Below are positions 16,623-26,800 of a DNA stretch of 59,617 nt, piece after piece. A program made the translations under genes and the position numbers. Each line of letters opens with the position of its first letter. Within the stretch, counting starts at the first letter, position 1. The notes beneath the pieces are model-generated. The model was not told the origin of the DNA. It made no database searches and saw only the letters and a program-made list of their open reading frames with translations. This stretch comes from Helicobacteraceae bacterium (lineage in GTDB: Bacteria > Campylobacterota > Campylobacteria > Campylobacterales > Sulfurimonadaceae): contig JALSLA010000024.1 in assembly GCA_026988515.1 (NCBI GenBank), forward strand, positions 1-59,617, written 5' to 3'.

Positions 16623-18959
16623 ATGCGAGAATTGTTTGAAAAACTGGGACTGTTTTACTTAGGAAAAGATTATCAAACCGATGAACTAAGCCTGTATAAG
16701 AGTAAATATCTTACCACGCATGCTGCCATTATCGGGATGACCGGCAGTGGTAAGACCGGTCTGGGTATCGGGCTCATTGAAGAGGCCGCACTCGATAACA
16801 TTCCGGCAATTATCATTGATCCTAAAGGCGATATGGGCAATTTGGCCCTGACCTTTCCATCAATGCGGCCCGATGATTTTCAGCCGTGGATCGATGCCAC
16901 AGATGCCGCCAATAAAGGGTTAAGCATTGAAGCGATGGCAGCTCAGACTGCCGCCGTCTGGAACGAAGGCATTGCCTCGTACCATCAAGGTCTTGATCGG
17001 GTTGCCGCGTTACACAACGTACCGTTAAACATCTACACGCCCGGGAGCAGTGCCGGTCTGAGTATCAATATTTTAGGCAGTTTCAAAGCTCCTTCCGTCG
17101 AAGTTCTTGATGATCCCGATACTTTTAGTGCACTCATCAATGCGACCACTTCATCGCTACTCGCTTTGGTCAACATCAAAGCCGACTCACTAAGTTCCAA
17201 AGAGTTTTTGCTAGTATCAAATATTTTTAAGCATTTCTGGCTGCAGGGAGAAGATCTCTCTCTTGAAGCGCTTATCGGACATATCACCAATCCGCCGTTT
17301 CAAAAAATCGGGGTTCTCTCACTTAAGAGCTTCTATCCGCAGAGCAAACGCCTTGATCTTGCCATGCTGTTTAACAATGTGCTCTCATCCGTCTCATTTT
17401 CCTCATGGATTCAAGGTGAACCGCTCGATATTCAAAACCTACTCTACGATGCAAGCGGCAACGCCAAGATCACTATCTTTTCCATTGCCCATCTCAATGA
17501 CTCGCAACGCATGTTTTTTGTCACACTCTTGCTAAACCGGTTTGTTGACTGGATGCGCTCACAACGTGGTGCATCCACACTGAAAGCCCTGCTCTATATG
17601 GATGAGATTTTCGGGTTTTTTCCCCCGTCGAAAAACCCGCCTTCGAAAGAACCGATGCTGCTTCTGCTTAAACAGGCACGCGCGTTTGGTGTAGGGGTGA
17701 TTCTCTCGACACAAAATCCGGTAGATCTTGACTACAAAGGACTCTCCAACATCGGTACCTGGTTTATCGGAAAGCTGCAGACCCGACAAGACATTGCCAA
17801 AGTCATTGATGCGCTTACCGATAAAATCAAAGGCATGAGCAAACGTGACATTGCCGATATGATCGCTTCACTGAAAGGACGTACCTTTTTTCTTAAAAGC
17901 GCTCATGAAGACGAGGTACGCATTTTTCAAACACGCTGGGTACTCTCATACCTCAAAGGCCCAATGTCCAAACGTGATATTCGCTCTTTAATGGCCGCAA
18001 AAAAAACAGCATCACAGCCCGCAGCGCCGCAGCGCCTACGCGATAGCGTCACTGCAACGCCTACACGGCCTATTCTTAGTGAATCCATACCCCAATACTA
18101 CAACGACACCTCTTTGCAAAACGAGACGCTGTTTTACCCTGCGCTTGCAGCAGAGGCCACGGTACGTTTCTTCAATCAGCGTCGCGGCATTGACACAATA
18201 CACACCATTACATGTAAATTGGAACTCGATGAACACTCCGACGATATTGACTGGGAAGATTCTTATGAAACATCGTTTGACTTTGATCGGTTTACTACAA
18301 AAGTCTCCGCCTCCGCCATCTTTGCCCCACTGCCGGAGACACTGCTGAACATGAAAAACCTAAAACAGTATGAACGTTCTTTAAAAGAGTATTTGTACCA
18401 CAACAAACGTCTAACACTATTTACATGTAAATCATTAAAATGCGACTCCAAACCGCATGAGTCACTGCGCGATTTTAAAGTACGACTGCGCGATCTGCTG
18501 AATGAGAAGAAGCTGCACGAAATCGAGACGCTTGAAACGCGCTATGCCAAAAAAAGTGCCACGTTGCAAAGACGCTTAGAGCGTGCGCTCGCCAAACTTG
18601 AAAAAGAAGAGTCGGACGTCAGCGCCAAAACGACCGATACCCTTTTAGCCGTCGGTATGGGAATATTCGGCGCGCTTTTCGGTAACAAAACGCTAAGCAG
18701 CGCTACCCTGCGCAAAGGAGCCCGTGCCATCAAAAGCGGTGGACGTATCTTAAAAGAGCGCAGCGATGTGAAAGCGGCAACACAAGCTATTGAAGGTATC
18801 GAAGAAGAGATTGCCGCCCTGCATGAAGAATTGGAGAGTAAAGTTGATCGACTCGAAGAGAAGTTCTCTCTTGAGAATCACCCCGTTGAGCCGTTACCGA
18901 TCAAGCCGCGAAAAGCAGATGTTCATGTTCGCAAAGTCGCCCTGCTTTGGGAACGCTAG
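16623..18959 (+). CDS. HerA/DUF87-type ATP-binding protein
   Basis: A 778-residue P-loop ATPase of the HerA-FtsK/VirB4 group. The start chosen is the ATG at 16623 with AGGA nine bases upstream. Walker A is GMTGSGKTGLGIG near residue 38 and IIIDPKGDMGNL follows near 63. Walker B is ALLYMDEIFGFFPPS near 327, then VILSTQNPVDLDYKGLSNIGT near 362 as the sensor region. The last ~170 residues are coiled coil with a short hydrophobic glycine-rich patch (AVGMGIFGALFG). Such ATPases pump DNA or protein; no nuclease partner (NurA) is adjacent. Two palindrome copies lie within it. It is convergent with the TolC gene. Confidence 0.82.
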   Translation: MRELFEKLGLFYLGKDYQTDELSLYKSKYLTTHAAIIGMTGSGKTGLGIGLIEEAALDNIPAIIIDPKGDMGNLALTFPSMRPDDFQPWIDATDAANKGLSIEAMAAQTAAVWNEGIASYHQGLDRVAALHNVPLNIYTPGSSAGLSINILGSFKAPSVEVLDDPDTFSALINATTSSLLALVNIKADSLSSKEFLLVSNIFKHFWLQGEDLSLEALIGHITNPPFQKIGVLSLKSFYPQSKRLDLAMLFNNVLSSVSFSSWIQGEPLDIQNLLYDASGNAKITIFSIAHLNDSQRMFFVTLLLNRFVDWMRSQRGASTLKALLYMDEIFGFFPPSKNPPSKEPMLLLLKQARAFGVGVILSTQNPVDLDYKGLSNIGTWFIGKLQTRQDIAKVIDALTDKIKGMSKRDIADMIASLKGRTFFLKSAHEDEVRIFQTRWVLSYLKGPMSKRDIRSLMAAKKTASQPAAPQRLRDSVTATPTRPILSESIPQYYNDTSLQNETLFYPALAAEATVRFFNQRRGIDTIHTITCKLELDEHSDDIDWEDSYETSFDFDRFTTKVSASAIFAPLPETLLNMKNLKQYERSLKEYLYHNKRLTLFTCKSLKCDSKPHESLRDFKVRLRDLLNEKKLHEIETLETRYAKKSATLQRRLERALAKLEKEESDVSAKTTDTLLAVGMGIFGALFGNKTLSSATLRKGARAIKSGGRILKERSDVKAATQAIEGIEEEIAALHEELESKVDRLEEKFSLENHPVEPLPIKPRKADVHVRKVALLWER
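18208..18217. repeat. Iterated palindrome TTACATGTAA (in HerA-like gene, 1)
   Basis: Perfect copy, read on the plus strand as Ile-Thr-Cys-Lys. Confidence 0.85.
18421..18430. repeat. Iterated palindrome TTACATGTAA (in HerA-like gene, 2)
   Basis: Perfect copy extended to ATTTACATGTAAAT, a 14-base exact palindrome, read as Phe-Thr-Cys-Lys. It is 213 bases from the previous copy. Confidence 0.88.
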
Positions 18960-18968
18960 AAGGGGTCT

Positions 18969-20855
18969 TTACGTGGCAATTACGCTATAGGATACTATAC
19001 GTTGTTTACCGGCATACCACGCATCCGATACCCTCATCCGTACCTTTTGAAGCAACTTCAAAGCTTTTGGTCGACTCTTCGCGACCAGCTTAAGATTGTA
19101 TCGATGTTTGGTGGCCTCTATGACCAAGAGTGCTTGATCCGTGTCATCAAATTGCATGGCGAATGCTTCGGCCGCAGCTTTTGTTTGAAACGATCCTAAA
19201 ATAATAACATGACCCTCAAGTGGAACAGACCGGCTGACGTTTGGTTGCACCGAATCGGTTTGATCTTCTTGCGTAAGAGCGGCTGGAGGTGCTGGAGGTG
19301 CTGGAGGCGTTGTAACGAGACGCTCTTTCGGCACCGCTTCATACTGCATCAGCCTTTCAATAAACGACTCTTTATTTACATGTAAATGTGCTGTATCTTC
19401 TGCTTGCTGTTGCAGCTTGGAACAACCGTACCGATCGGGTGAGAGCGGTGACGGACTATTTTGACAAAGATCATCACTGTCATCATAACCGTCACCGTCA
19501 CTATCCAAGCGAAGCGGCAGGGTGTCACGCGCAATGCCGTCTTGCGCAATACCCACTTTGGCGTAGAGCGCATCGGTGTCACTCAATACGGTCTCAACCA
19601 TTGTTCCCGTAACATCTAGAATTTTGTAGCGTGCCTGCAGCAACTCATAACTGCGTGCAATACGATCATGTTGTGCCTGCAACAGATCATTATGTGCTGT
19701 GATCAGATCAAGCAAATCAGCTTTTTTATGTCGGTACTCCTGCATATACAGACGGTAAGCCTCTTGCGCATAGGTTTCAAATTTTTCAAGATGTCGTAGC
19801 TGCTGCAACAGTGTCTCAACACGACTCCATGCCGTTTCACAACGCTCCATAATCTGCCGTTTTAGATGATTGCGGTATGCAACTTTTTGACTTAATTTAC
19901 TAACGTGCTGTTGCTGCAAAGCACTGTCGGCACCACCGCGGTAGAGATTGTAAGAGAGTGTCACCATGGCACTAAAATCGTTGACATCACCGACAATCCC
20001 GTTACGGTTACTGTTGAACGCTTGGCGCACTATGGCATCTACTTTTGGATAATATGCTCCCTGAGTCTGCTTATAAGCCTCTTGAGCCGCATGAAACTCT
20101 GCATCGGCCACACGAACAAGTGGATTGTTTCGTATGGCAAGCTGCATGGCATCGGAGCGTGTCGCAGGAAGTTGTAAAATCTGCTTGGGTGCTTCAAGCG
20201 TCTGAGGGTCCACATTCCAACCCATAGATTTTTTAAGACCGTGCTGCGCCTTTTTATAACGCTCGCTTATAGCATAATAGTACGAACGTGCTTGTGCCAA
20301 GGAGGCCTCGCTTTTCTGCACCGAAGCATATCCTACGGCACCCGTTTGGTAACGTTTGCCAATCTCTTTTGCCATCACACGATTTTGTTCAATACTCTCG
20401 ACACACATCTGTAACAATTCGCGATATTTTATGACATCAATATAGTTTTTCACCAGTTCATATGCCGTACTGTTGAGTCTATGTACATAACGGTAAGCAG
20501 CTGCTTTTAGATGTGCCTCTTCACTAGCGACACGATGGCTTGTTGCAAAACCGTTAAACAAATTCTGTCGCATCTCTATAGTTGTGTCATAGACCGTTTC
20601 AGTGCTTTTTTGAAATTGGGTATCGGCATTACTTATATCTTGAGAACCCACTCCGCCATACAGATCAATTCGAGGATAGTATTCTGATTTTGCCACATCT
20701 ACCGCCTCCCGAGAAGCGTTGAAGTTATTGATGCGCTCTATTGTAGCAGGATCGTTCTCAAGTGACAGAACCAATGCCTCTTTGAGCGTTATAGCATAAA
20801 GTGCACTGGAGCACAACCATACTGCTCCAACAAAAAGAACTCTTTGTAACAACAT
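18969..20855 (-). CDS. TolC-like outer membrane efflux protein with TSP3 and SPOR domains
   Basis: The start chosen is the ATG at 20855 (MLLQRVLFVGAVWLCSSALYA), after AAGGA. The signal peptide is followed by a TolC-type region: ITLKEALVLSLENDPATIERINN at the start, YYPRIDLYGG, and LRNNPLV-type repeats in the second half. The C-terminus is unusual. A thrombospondin type-3-like calcium motif DSDGDGYDDSDDLC is at about 455, a Pro-rich linker PPAPPAPPA is near 525, and a SPOR-like domain starting GHVIILGSFQTKAAAEAFA occupies about the last 75 residues. It should be a type I secretion or efflux exit channel. No inner-membrane partner is adjacent. Confidence 0.87.
   Translation of the reverse strand: MLLQRVLFVGAVWLCSSALYAITLKEALVLSLENDPATIERINNFNASREAVDVAKSEYYPRIDLYGGVGSQDISNADTQFQKSTETVYDTTIEMRQNLFNGFATSHRVASEEAHLKAAAYRYVHRLNSTAYELVKNYIDVIKYRELLQMCVESIEQNRVMAKEIGKRYQTGAVGYASVQKSEASLAQARSYYYAISERYKKAQHGLKKSMGWNVDPQTLEAPKQILQLPATRSDAMQLAIRNNPLVRVADAEFHAAQEAYKQTQGAYYPKVDAIVRQAFNSNRNGIVGDVNDFSAMVTLSYNLYRGGADSALQQQHVSKLSQKVAYRNHLKRQIMERCETAWSRVETLLQQLRHLEKFETYAQEAYRLYMQEYRHKKADLLDLITAHNDLLQAQHDRIARSYELLQARYKILDVTGTMVETVLSDTDALYAKVGIAQDGIARDTLPLRLDSDGDGYDDSDDLCQNSPSPLSPDRYGCSKLQQQAEDTAHLHVNKESFIERLMQYEAVPKERLVTTPPAPPAPPAALTQEDQTDSVQPNVSRSVPLEGHVIILGSFQTKAAAEAFAMQFDDTDQALLVIEATKHRYNLKLVAKSRPKALKLLQKVRMRVSDAWYAGKQRIVSYSVIAT
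19282..19308. repeat. 9-base tandem repeat coding Pro-Pro-Ala
   Basis: GCTGGAGGT or GCTGGAGGC occurs three times in a row and encodes the PPAPPAPPA linker before the SPOR domain. Copy changes would keep the frame and alter linker length. Confidence 0.75.
19376..19385. repeat. Iterated palindrome TTACATGTAA (in TolC gene)
   Basis: Perfect copy within ATTTACATGTAAAT, read on the minus strand as Leu-His-Val-Asn in the linker between the TSP3 and SPOR segments. Confidence 0.88.
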
Positions 20856-20886
20856 ATATTTTCCTTTATGCATCATTCATTTTTTT

Positions 20887-20892
20887 ATTATA
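20887..20892 (-). promoter_or_regulatory. -10 box for the TolC-like gene
   Basis: GTATAATA on the minus strand lies about 32 bases before the ATG at 20855, in an AT-rich 155-base divergent gap with ppk. Confidence 0.5.
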
Positions 20893-20975
20893 CACATATA
20901 TTGTTCTATTTTAAATATATTCGTTTTATAAAAGGGATAAAAACGTTACATCACTGTTGATTACCCCATCTTTGC

Positions 20976-20981
20976 TATAAT
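20976..20981 (+). promoter_or_regulatory. -10 box of ppk
   Basis: Extended -10 TGCTATAAT lies 29 bases before the ppk ATG at 21011. The usual -35 is not clear. Confidence 0.6.
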
Positions 20982-21010
20982 TGCTTTCTAATACATTATG
21001 GTTGGAACAG

Positions 21011-23107
21011 ATGATAAATTTAAAAGATCCTAAACTTTACAACAATCGTGAACTTTCGTGGTTACAATTCAATACCCGAGTCTTTCAACAGGCACAAAAC
21101 GAATCGCTTCCGCTCCTTGAACGTCTCAAGTTTTTAGCCATCTACGGTACCAACTTGGATGAGTTCTACATGATCCGTGTCGCCGGTTTAAAAAAGCTTT
21201 TTAATGCCGGTGTTATTGTTTCGGGTCCTGACCGTCTCACACCCTTGCAACAACTCACCGATATTCGCGCCTACCTGCATCAAGAGATGCAGGTAGTTGA
21301 ACACTGCATGAACGGCATTTTCAAAAAACTCGAAAAAGAGGGACTCTACCTAAAGTCGTACAGCAAGGTCTCGAGTGTACAAAAAGAACAGCTTAATACC
21401 TACTTTTATGAGCATATCTATCCGGTTATTGTTCCCATTGCCATTGACTCTACCCACCCGTTCCCGCATCTAAACAACCTGAGTTTTGGACTCATCGTCA
21501 AGCTCCAAGACAGCGACAACCCACAAGTTCAACGTTACGGAATTATTCGTATTCCCCGAGTTTTAAAACGTTTTATTGAACTCAATCACCACACTTACAT
21601 TCCCATTGAAAGTGTGGTTTCAGAGCATGTTCACGACCTCTTTCCGGGTTATACGCTCATTAGTTTCACCTCTTTTAGAGTAACCCGTAACGCCGACATT
21701 ACCATTGAAGAAGAAGAGGCCGATGACTTTATGGAAATTTTAGAAGAGGGGTTGAAGCTTCGTAAAAAAGGCGAAATGGTCCGGCTGGAACTGAGCCATG
21801 ATGCCAATGACGATCTGCTTGACTTTTTTAATCGCCATACCAACATTGACCATGACGATATTTACCGGTTTCACACACTGCTTAATCTCGGCAGTCTGTG
21901 GCAGATTGTCGGTAATCGCAACTTTGCCCATTTGACCCTGCCCTCGTTTAAGCCCAAACTGCTGCCGCCTTTTGACGGTGATGACAATATCTATAGCATT
22001 ATTGATAAAAAACCGGCACTGCTCTACCATCCGTATGAAAGTTTTGAACCTATTGTCAAACTGATCCAAACCGCCGCAAAAGATCGTGATGTCGTAGCCA
22101 TTCGTATGACACTGTACCGATCAGGATCCAACTCTCCTATTGTCAAAGCACTTATGAGTGCTTCAGAGTCCGGCAAACAGGTAACGGTTATGGTCGAACT
22201 TAAAGCACGCTTCGACGAAGAGAACAATCTTGTTTGGGCCAAAGCTTTGGAAAATGCCGGAGCCCATGTCATTTACGGTATTAAAGGCTTTAAGGTTCAT
22301 GCCAAAGCCGCTCTTATTACCCGCAAAGTTGACGGTAAGCTTAAGCAGTACGCCCACCTAGGAACCGGAAACTATAATCCTGATACGGCAAAAATATATA
22401 CCGACTTAAGTTATCTGACCTCTGATCCTGCCATTACCAATGATCTGACCCGATTTTTTCACTTTCTTACCGGCTTTAGCAAAAAGGGTAAACTCAATGA
22501 GCTCTACATGGCACCGACGCAAATTAAACCAAAAGTACTCTCCTTAATTCAAAATGAAGCTGCAAAAGGTGAAGCGGGACATATTATTGCCAAGGTAAAC
22601 TCTTTAGTCGATGAAGATGTCATTCGCGCTCTTTACAAAGCATCACAGGCCGGTGCAAAAATCGAACTTATTGTCCGTGGTATTTGCGGTCTTAAACCCG
22701 GTATTGAAGGAGTGAGTGAGAATATTCGTGTCATCTCCATCATTGGAAAATATCTTGAACATGCCCGTGTCTTTTATTTCAAACACGCCACACCCAAAAT
22801 ATTCTTCTCCAGTGCCGACTGGATGCCGCGAAATCTTATCCGTCGCATTGAGCTTTTTACCGGCATTACCGATGCAACAACAGCACAAAAAGCACTGGAT
22901 ATTCTCAAGCTTCAATGCTCAGACAACGTACTGGCATATGAACTCCAAAGTGACGGCAACTATCTAAAAGTTAAAAATGACAAAAGTAAAATTATTGACA
23001 GTCAGCGTCTCATGGAGTCGCACGCCAATAAAATTTACAAAGATCTTAAAAAACGTGAACCCAATTACATGCAACAGTTGGGGTCACGTCTGCTCAAGGA
23101 GAGTTAA
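21011..23107 (+). CDS. ppk: Polyphosphate kinase 1
   Basis: PPK1 reversibly polymerises phosphate from ATP into polyphosphate at the inner membrane. The start chosen is the ATG at 21011 (MINLKDPKLYNNRELSW) because GGAACAG precedes it and the promoter lies just upstream. The 698-residue protein has FNTRVFQQA and LDEFYMIRVAGL at the start. The catalytic His region is KVHAKAALITRK near residue 433, then HLGTGNYNPDTAKIYTDLSY near 447. The second phospholipase-D-like half has GKYLEHARVFYF near 577. The next gene begins two bases after its stop. Confidence 0.97.
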   Translation: MINLKDPKLYNNRELSWLQFNTRVFQQAQNESLPLLERLKFLAIYGTNLDEFYMIRVAGLKKLFNAGVIVSGPDRLTPLQQLTDIRAYLHQEMQVVEHCMNGIFKKLEKEGLYLKSYSKVSSVQKEQLNTYFYEHIYPVIVPIAIDSTHPFPHLNNLSFGLIVKLQDSDNPQVQRYGIIRIPRVLKRFIELNHHTYIPIESVVSEHVHDLFPGYTLISFTSFRVTRNADITIEEEEADDFMEILEEGLKLRKKGEMVRLELSHDANDDLLDFFNRHTNIDHDDIYRFHTLLNLGSLWQIVGNRNFAHLTLPSFKPKLLPPFDGDDNIYSIIDKKPALLYHPYESFEPIVKLIQTAAKDRDVVAIRMTLYRSGSNSPIVKALMSASESGKQVTVMVELKARFDEENNLVWAKALENAGAHVIYGIKGFKVHAKAALITRKVDGKLKQYAHLGTGNYNPDTAKIYTDLSYLTSDPAITNDLTRFFHFLTGFSKKGKLNELYMAPTQIKPKVLSLIQNEAAKGEAGHIIAKVNSLVDEDVIRALYKASQAGAKIELIVRGICGLKPGIEGVSENIRVISIIGKYLEHARVFYFKHATPKIFFSSADWMPRNLIRRIELFTGITDATTAQKALDILKLQCSDNVLAYELQSDGNYLKVKNDKSKIIDSQRLMESHANKIYKDLKKREPNYMQQLGSRLLKES

Positions 23108-23108
23108 A

Positions 23109-23636
23109 ATGCTATACCCCTATAACAATACCGCACCTTCTCTACAACACAACGTCTGGATTGCTCCGTCTGCCGATGTCATCGGTGATGTTAGCATCGG
23201 CAATGATGTCGGTATCTGGTTTGGCTGCGTCGTACGCGGTGATGTTCACCGCATTCAGATTGGAGATCGCAGCAATATTCAAGATTTGAGCATGATTCAT
23301 GTCACCCACTACAAAAAGGAAGATCGCAGCGACGGTCATCCGACTATTATCGGCAGTGACGTCACCGTCGGGCATCGGGTAATGCTGCACGGTTGCTGCA
23401 TTGAAGATGCCTGCCTCATTGGTATGAGCGCTACCATTTTAGACGGCGCCGTCATTGGTAAAGAGTCTATTGTCGGTGCCGGCTCACTGGTAACCAAAAA
23501 CAAAATATTCCCGCCGCGATCGCTTATTATGGGAAGCCCTGCTAAAGCGGTTCGTACACTGACCGATGAGGAAGTTGCCGAGCTCTATGCCTCGGCTATG
23601 CGCTACGTTGCCTTTAAAGAAAATTATAGACGTTAG
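23109..23636 (+). CDS. Gamma-carbonic-anhydrase-like hexapeptide-repeat protein
   Basis: The start chosen is the ATG at 23109, with AAGGAG at the end of ppk. The 175-residue protein is a left-handed beta-helix with repeats such as VIGDVSIGNDVGIWFGCVVRGDV. The three zinc-type His positions are represented by VTHYKKE, VGHRVMLHGC and their neighbours, and the Arg and Asp typical of CamH/YrdA proteins are present. YrdA-type members often lack strong carbonic anhydrase activity, so the enzymatic role is open. It appears to share the ppk transcript. Confidence 0.88.
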   Translation: MLYPYNNTAPSLQHNVWIAPSADVIGDVSIGNDVGIWFGCVVRGDVHRIQIGDRSNIQDLSMIHVTHYKKEDRSDGHPTIIGSDVTVGHRVMLHGCCIEDACLIGMSATILDGAVIGKESIVGAGSLVTKNKIFPPRSLIMGSPAKAVRTLTDEEVAELYASAMRYVAFKENYRR

Positions 23637-23642
23637 TAAATT

Positions 23643-23650
23643 TACATGTA
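23643..23650. repeat. Iterated palindrome, TACATGTA core (after gamma-CA gene)
   Basis: TTTACATGTAGG lies 7 bases past the stop of the gamma-CA-like gene and overlaps a second palindrome, GTAAATTTAC. The rest of the 211-base gap carries only a promoter. Confidence 0.75.
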
Positions 23651-23732
23651 GGTTTGAAAGACCTTGAACGTATTTAGCGCAACAAAGCGGGGTCTTTATT
23701 CCCAAGAAACTCTCAACTTCCCGCCTCTTTCT

Positions 23733-23760
23733 TTGATTCTTGCCTCTGATCTGCTATACT
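23733..23760 (+). promoter_or_regulatory. Promoter of the exonuclease-RecQ-UvrD gene
   Basis: TTGATT at 23733-23738 and TATACT at 23755-23760 are 16 bases apart, with an upstream TG giving an extended -10. It points to the TTG start at 23849, leaving a leader of about 80 bases. Confidence 0.55.
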
Positions 23761-23848
23761 TTACTTTAAAACTTGTTTAGTCTTGTTTCTATACGTTGTT
23801 TTAATCTTGACTTCTTTTGAAAAAAATGTGTACTTATGGAGAAAATGC

Positions 23849-26800
23849 TTGAATATAAAACAATATAACATTATTTTTTGTGATATAGAAGCCAATACAA
23901 AAACAAAAAATATTGATGATATAGGTCTCCTCTATAAAGGCAGGGAGTTAAAAACATCATCTCTTAAAGCAGCATCTTCTTTCATTGAACTTTGTTCTAG
24001 TACATATATGGCAGGTCATAACTTTATAGATTTTGATATAGAAATATTAAAAGAGACATCTCTTTATCAACATATAAAAGAGTACCACATTATAGATACC
24101 CTGCCACTCTCACTCCTTCTTTTCAATGAAAAAACAGTTCATAGTTTGCCGAAAAACTATAAGAATGAAGATGACTTTAAAAATGATCCTGTAGAAGATT
24201 CTAAAATCACCTTGAAACTGTTCATGAAACTAGAAGAGCGGTTTTTAAATTTACATGTAAATATTCAAAATATTTTCTATTCACTTTTAAAAGATGAAGT
24301 TTATTTTTATGCTTTTTTTTCATATCTAAGACAAAGCATCAACCTAATAGATTTATCTAAAAATCACTTATATGAGTTGATAATTCAACATCATAAAAAT
24401 CTCATTGTAAACTATGATTATCTCGAAGAAGTTATAAAAAACAATCCTATTGAGCTGTCTTATATTTTAGCTATTTTGACACCACATATCGAGATCAAAT
24501 CACATCCACCAAAAATTCTGTTTTCTTATCCTAATATTGTAGAAATACAAAAAAAACTATGTTTTGACTTGATTGATGCCAATGAGAAACTAAGTGATTT
24601 TTCAAAAGATATTTTTGGCTTTGGAACCTTTAGAGATTTCCCTAGACTCAATACCGGATTATTTGATGATCCAACCATTTCACAACGGGAAATTATAGAA
24701 GCTTCTCTTAGAGACGAATCCTTTCTAACTGTTTTACCGACCGGAGGAGGAAAAACTTTTACTTTTTGGTTGCCAGCAGTATATAAAGCTTCAAAATATA
24801 AAGCACTTACGGTTGTTATATCACCACTACAAGCACTTATAGAAGACCACATTAAAAGTTTCAATGCTAACGTAGCAAATTTTAAAGCGGTTGCAATAAG
24901 TGGATTTTTAAGTCCACTAGAAAGAAATGAAGCAATAGAACATGTAGTAAATGGCGAAGCGGACATTCTCTACATCGCTCCCGAGTCATTGCGTTCAAAT
25001 TTAATTTTTGGTATTTTAAAAAATAGGTTGATTGAACGTTTTGTCATTGATGAAGCACATTGTTTATCAACATGGGGAAATGATTTTAGACAAGATTACT
25101 ATTATATTTGTGAATATATTAAAGAACTTTTAAAGGAAAAAACATTTCAAAAGTCTATACCCATTTCATGTTTTACTGCAACAGCTAAACCCAGCGTAAT
25201 TGAAGATATTAAAAAGTATTTTTTAGATGGCTTAAATATCAAATTAGATGAATATTTAGCTGTTCCGGAGAGAAAAAATTTAACCTATAAGTCAATTCCA
25301 ATACATTCGAAAAATAAATATAAAGAACTTTTACGAATAATCAATGAGAATAAAGGTTCAACCTTAGTTTATATCCCCTCTTCAACAAAGAATTGTGATA
25401 AGGTAGCTGAAAAATTGCGACTAGATACTGAAAAAAATGTTAAATCATTTCATTCCAAAATCGAATCCCAAGAAAAAATGACAATACTTAAAGACTATAT
25501 CGAAGATAAAATAGATATTATTGTTGCCACAACTGCTTTTGGAATGGGTGTAGATAAAGCCAATATCACTAATGTTATTCACTATGAGGTTTCAGATTCA
25601 TTAGAAAGCTACGCTCAAGAAGCAGGTCGTGGTGCAAGAGATAAGAAACTTAATGCTTATTGTCCAATTCTTTTTGATGAAAATGATTTAGATAAACACT
25701 TTATCGCATTAAATCGCTCAAAACTGACAGCAAGTGAAATAAACTCAATTTTTAGAGTTATCAAAAAATCTAAGAGCGAGATTATCAATAAAACTACTTT
25801 TGAATTAGCGCAAGAGGCAGGTTGGGATGTAGAAGACAGTTCAATAGACTATACCACAAAAGTCAAAACAGCTCTTTTGGAGCTTGAACGCGAAGGTTAC
25901 ATAAGCAGAAAAAGAAATAAAACCAATTTTTTTGCAGACTCGATTGCTACACAAGCAATGACAAAACTTCATGAACAATTACAAATCTTAAATTATGAAG
26001 AAAATGAAAAAGAAAAATTGATCTTAGTCTTGCAAACAATTCTTGGAAGGGGCAAAGTTAGTTCAGTTCAGGTAGATGAGTTGGCTTATCTACTTGGCTA
26101 TGAAAAACATGATATATCACTTGCTATTAATCAACTTAAAGAAATGGATATTTTAGGAGATAGTAAAGATTTAAGTTTGGAAATAAACAAAAAATCCCTT
26201 GAACAATTTAGAGACATACAAAAAATAGAACTATACCTATTTGAATACTTAAAATCTGTTATGGGAACACATGTCAAGATGAGAGAGTTAAATGAATATT
26301 TACACTCCAAGCATGCTGTTCACAATAACCAAATTGCTCTGATAAAGACTATCATTAAGGATTGGAGAGATAAATCAAATTTTTTATTTAGAAGAATTAA
26401 TAGAGAACAGGATTTATGGTACTTTCAATTTTTACATATAGAGAATATTAAAAATACAATACATACAAAACACACCGTTGCACTCAGCATTTTAGCACAA
26501 TTTTCAAAAGAGTTAACATCAAACAAAAAAGAAAAGATTGTATTTTCACTCAAAACGCTTCACGAGCAGTTAAATAAAACGGCTAGCATAAAAGAGATAG
26601 ACAAAACGCTACTCTACTTACATCATTTAAATGTTCTAGAATTATTGCATGGTAGATTTATCAGTTATTCGCCCATGAATATACATGTAGAAAAAAAATC
26701 AGCCTTAAAAAGAAAATATACAGAATATAAAAATAGACTTGAGGCCCACTATAAAATTAAAATAGAGTCAATCCATATTATGGGAGAGTATGCTAAAAAA

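Noticed and set aside
23642-23700. Rho-independent terminator after the gamma-CA gene
   Set aside because: AAAGACC and GGTCTTT can pair but the loop exceeds 25 bases and no T run follows.
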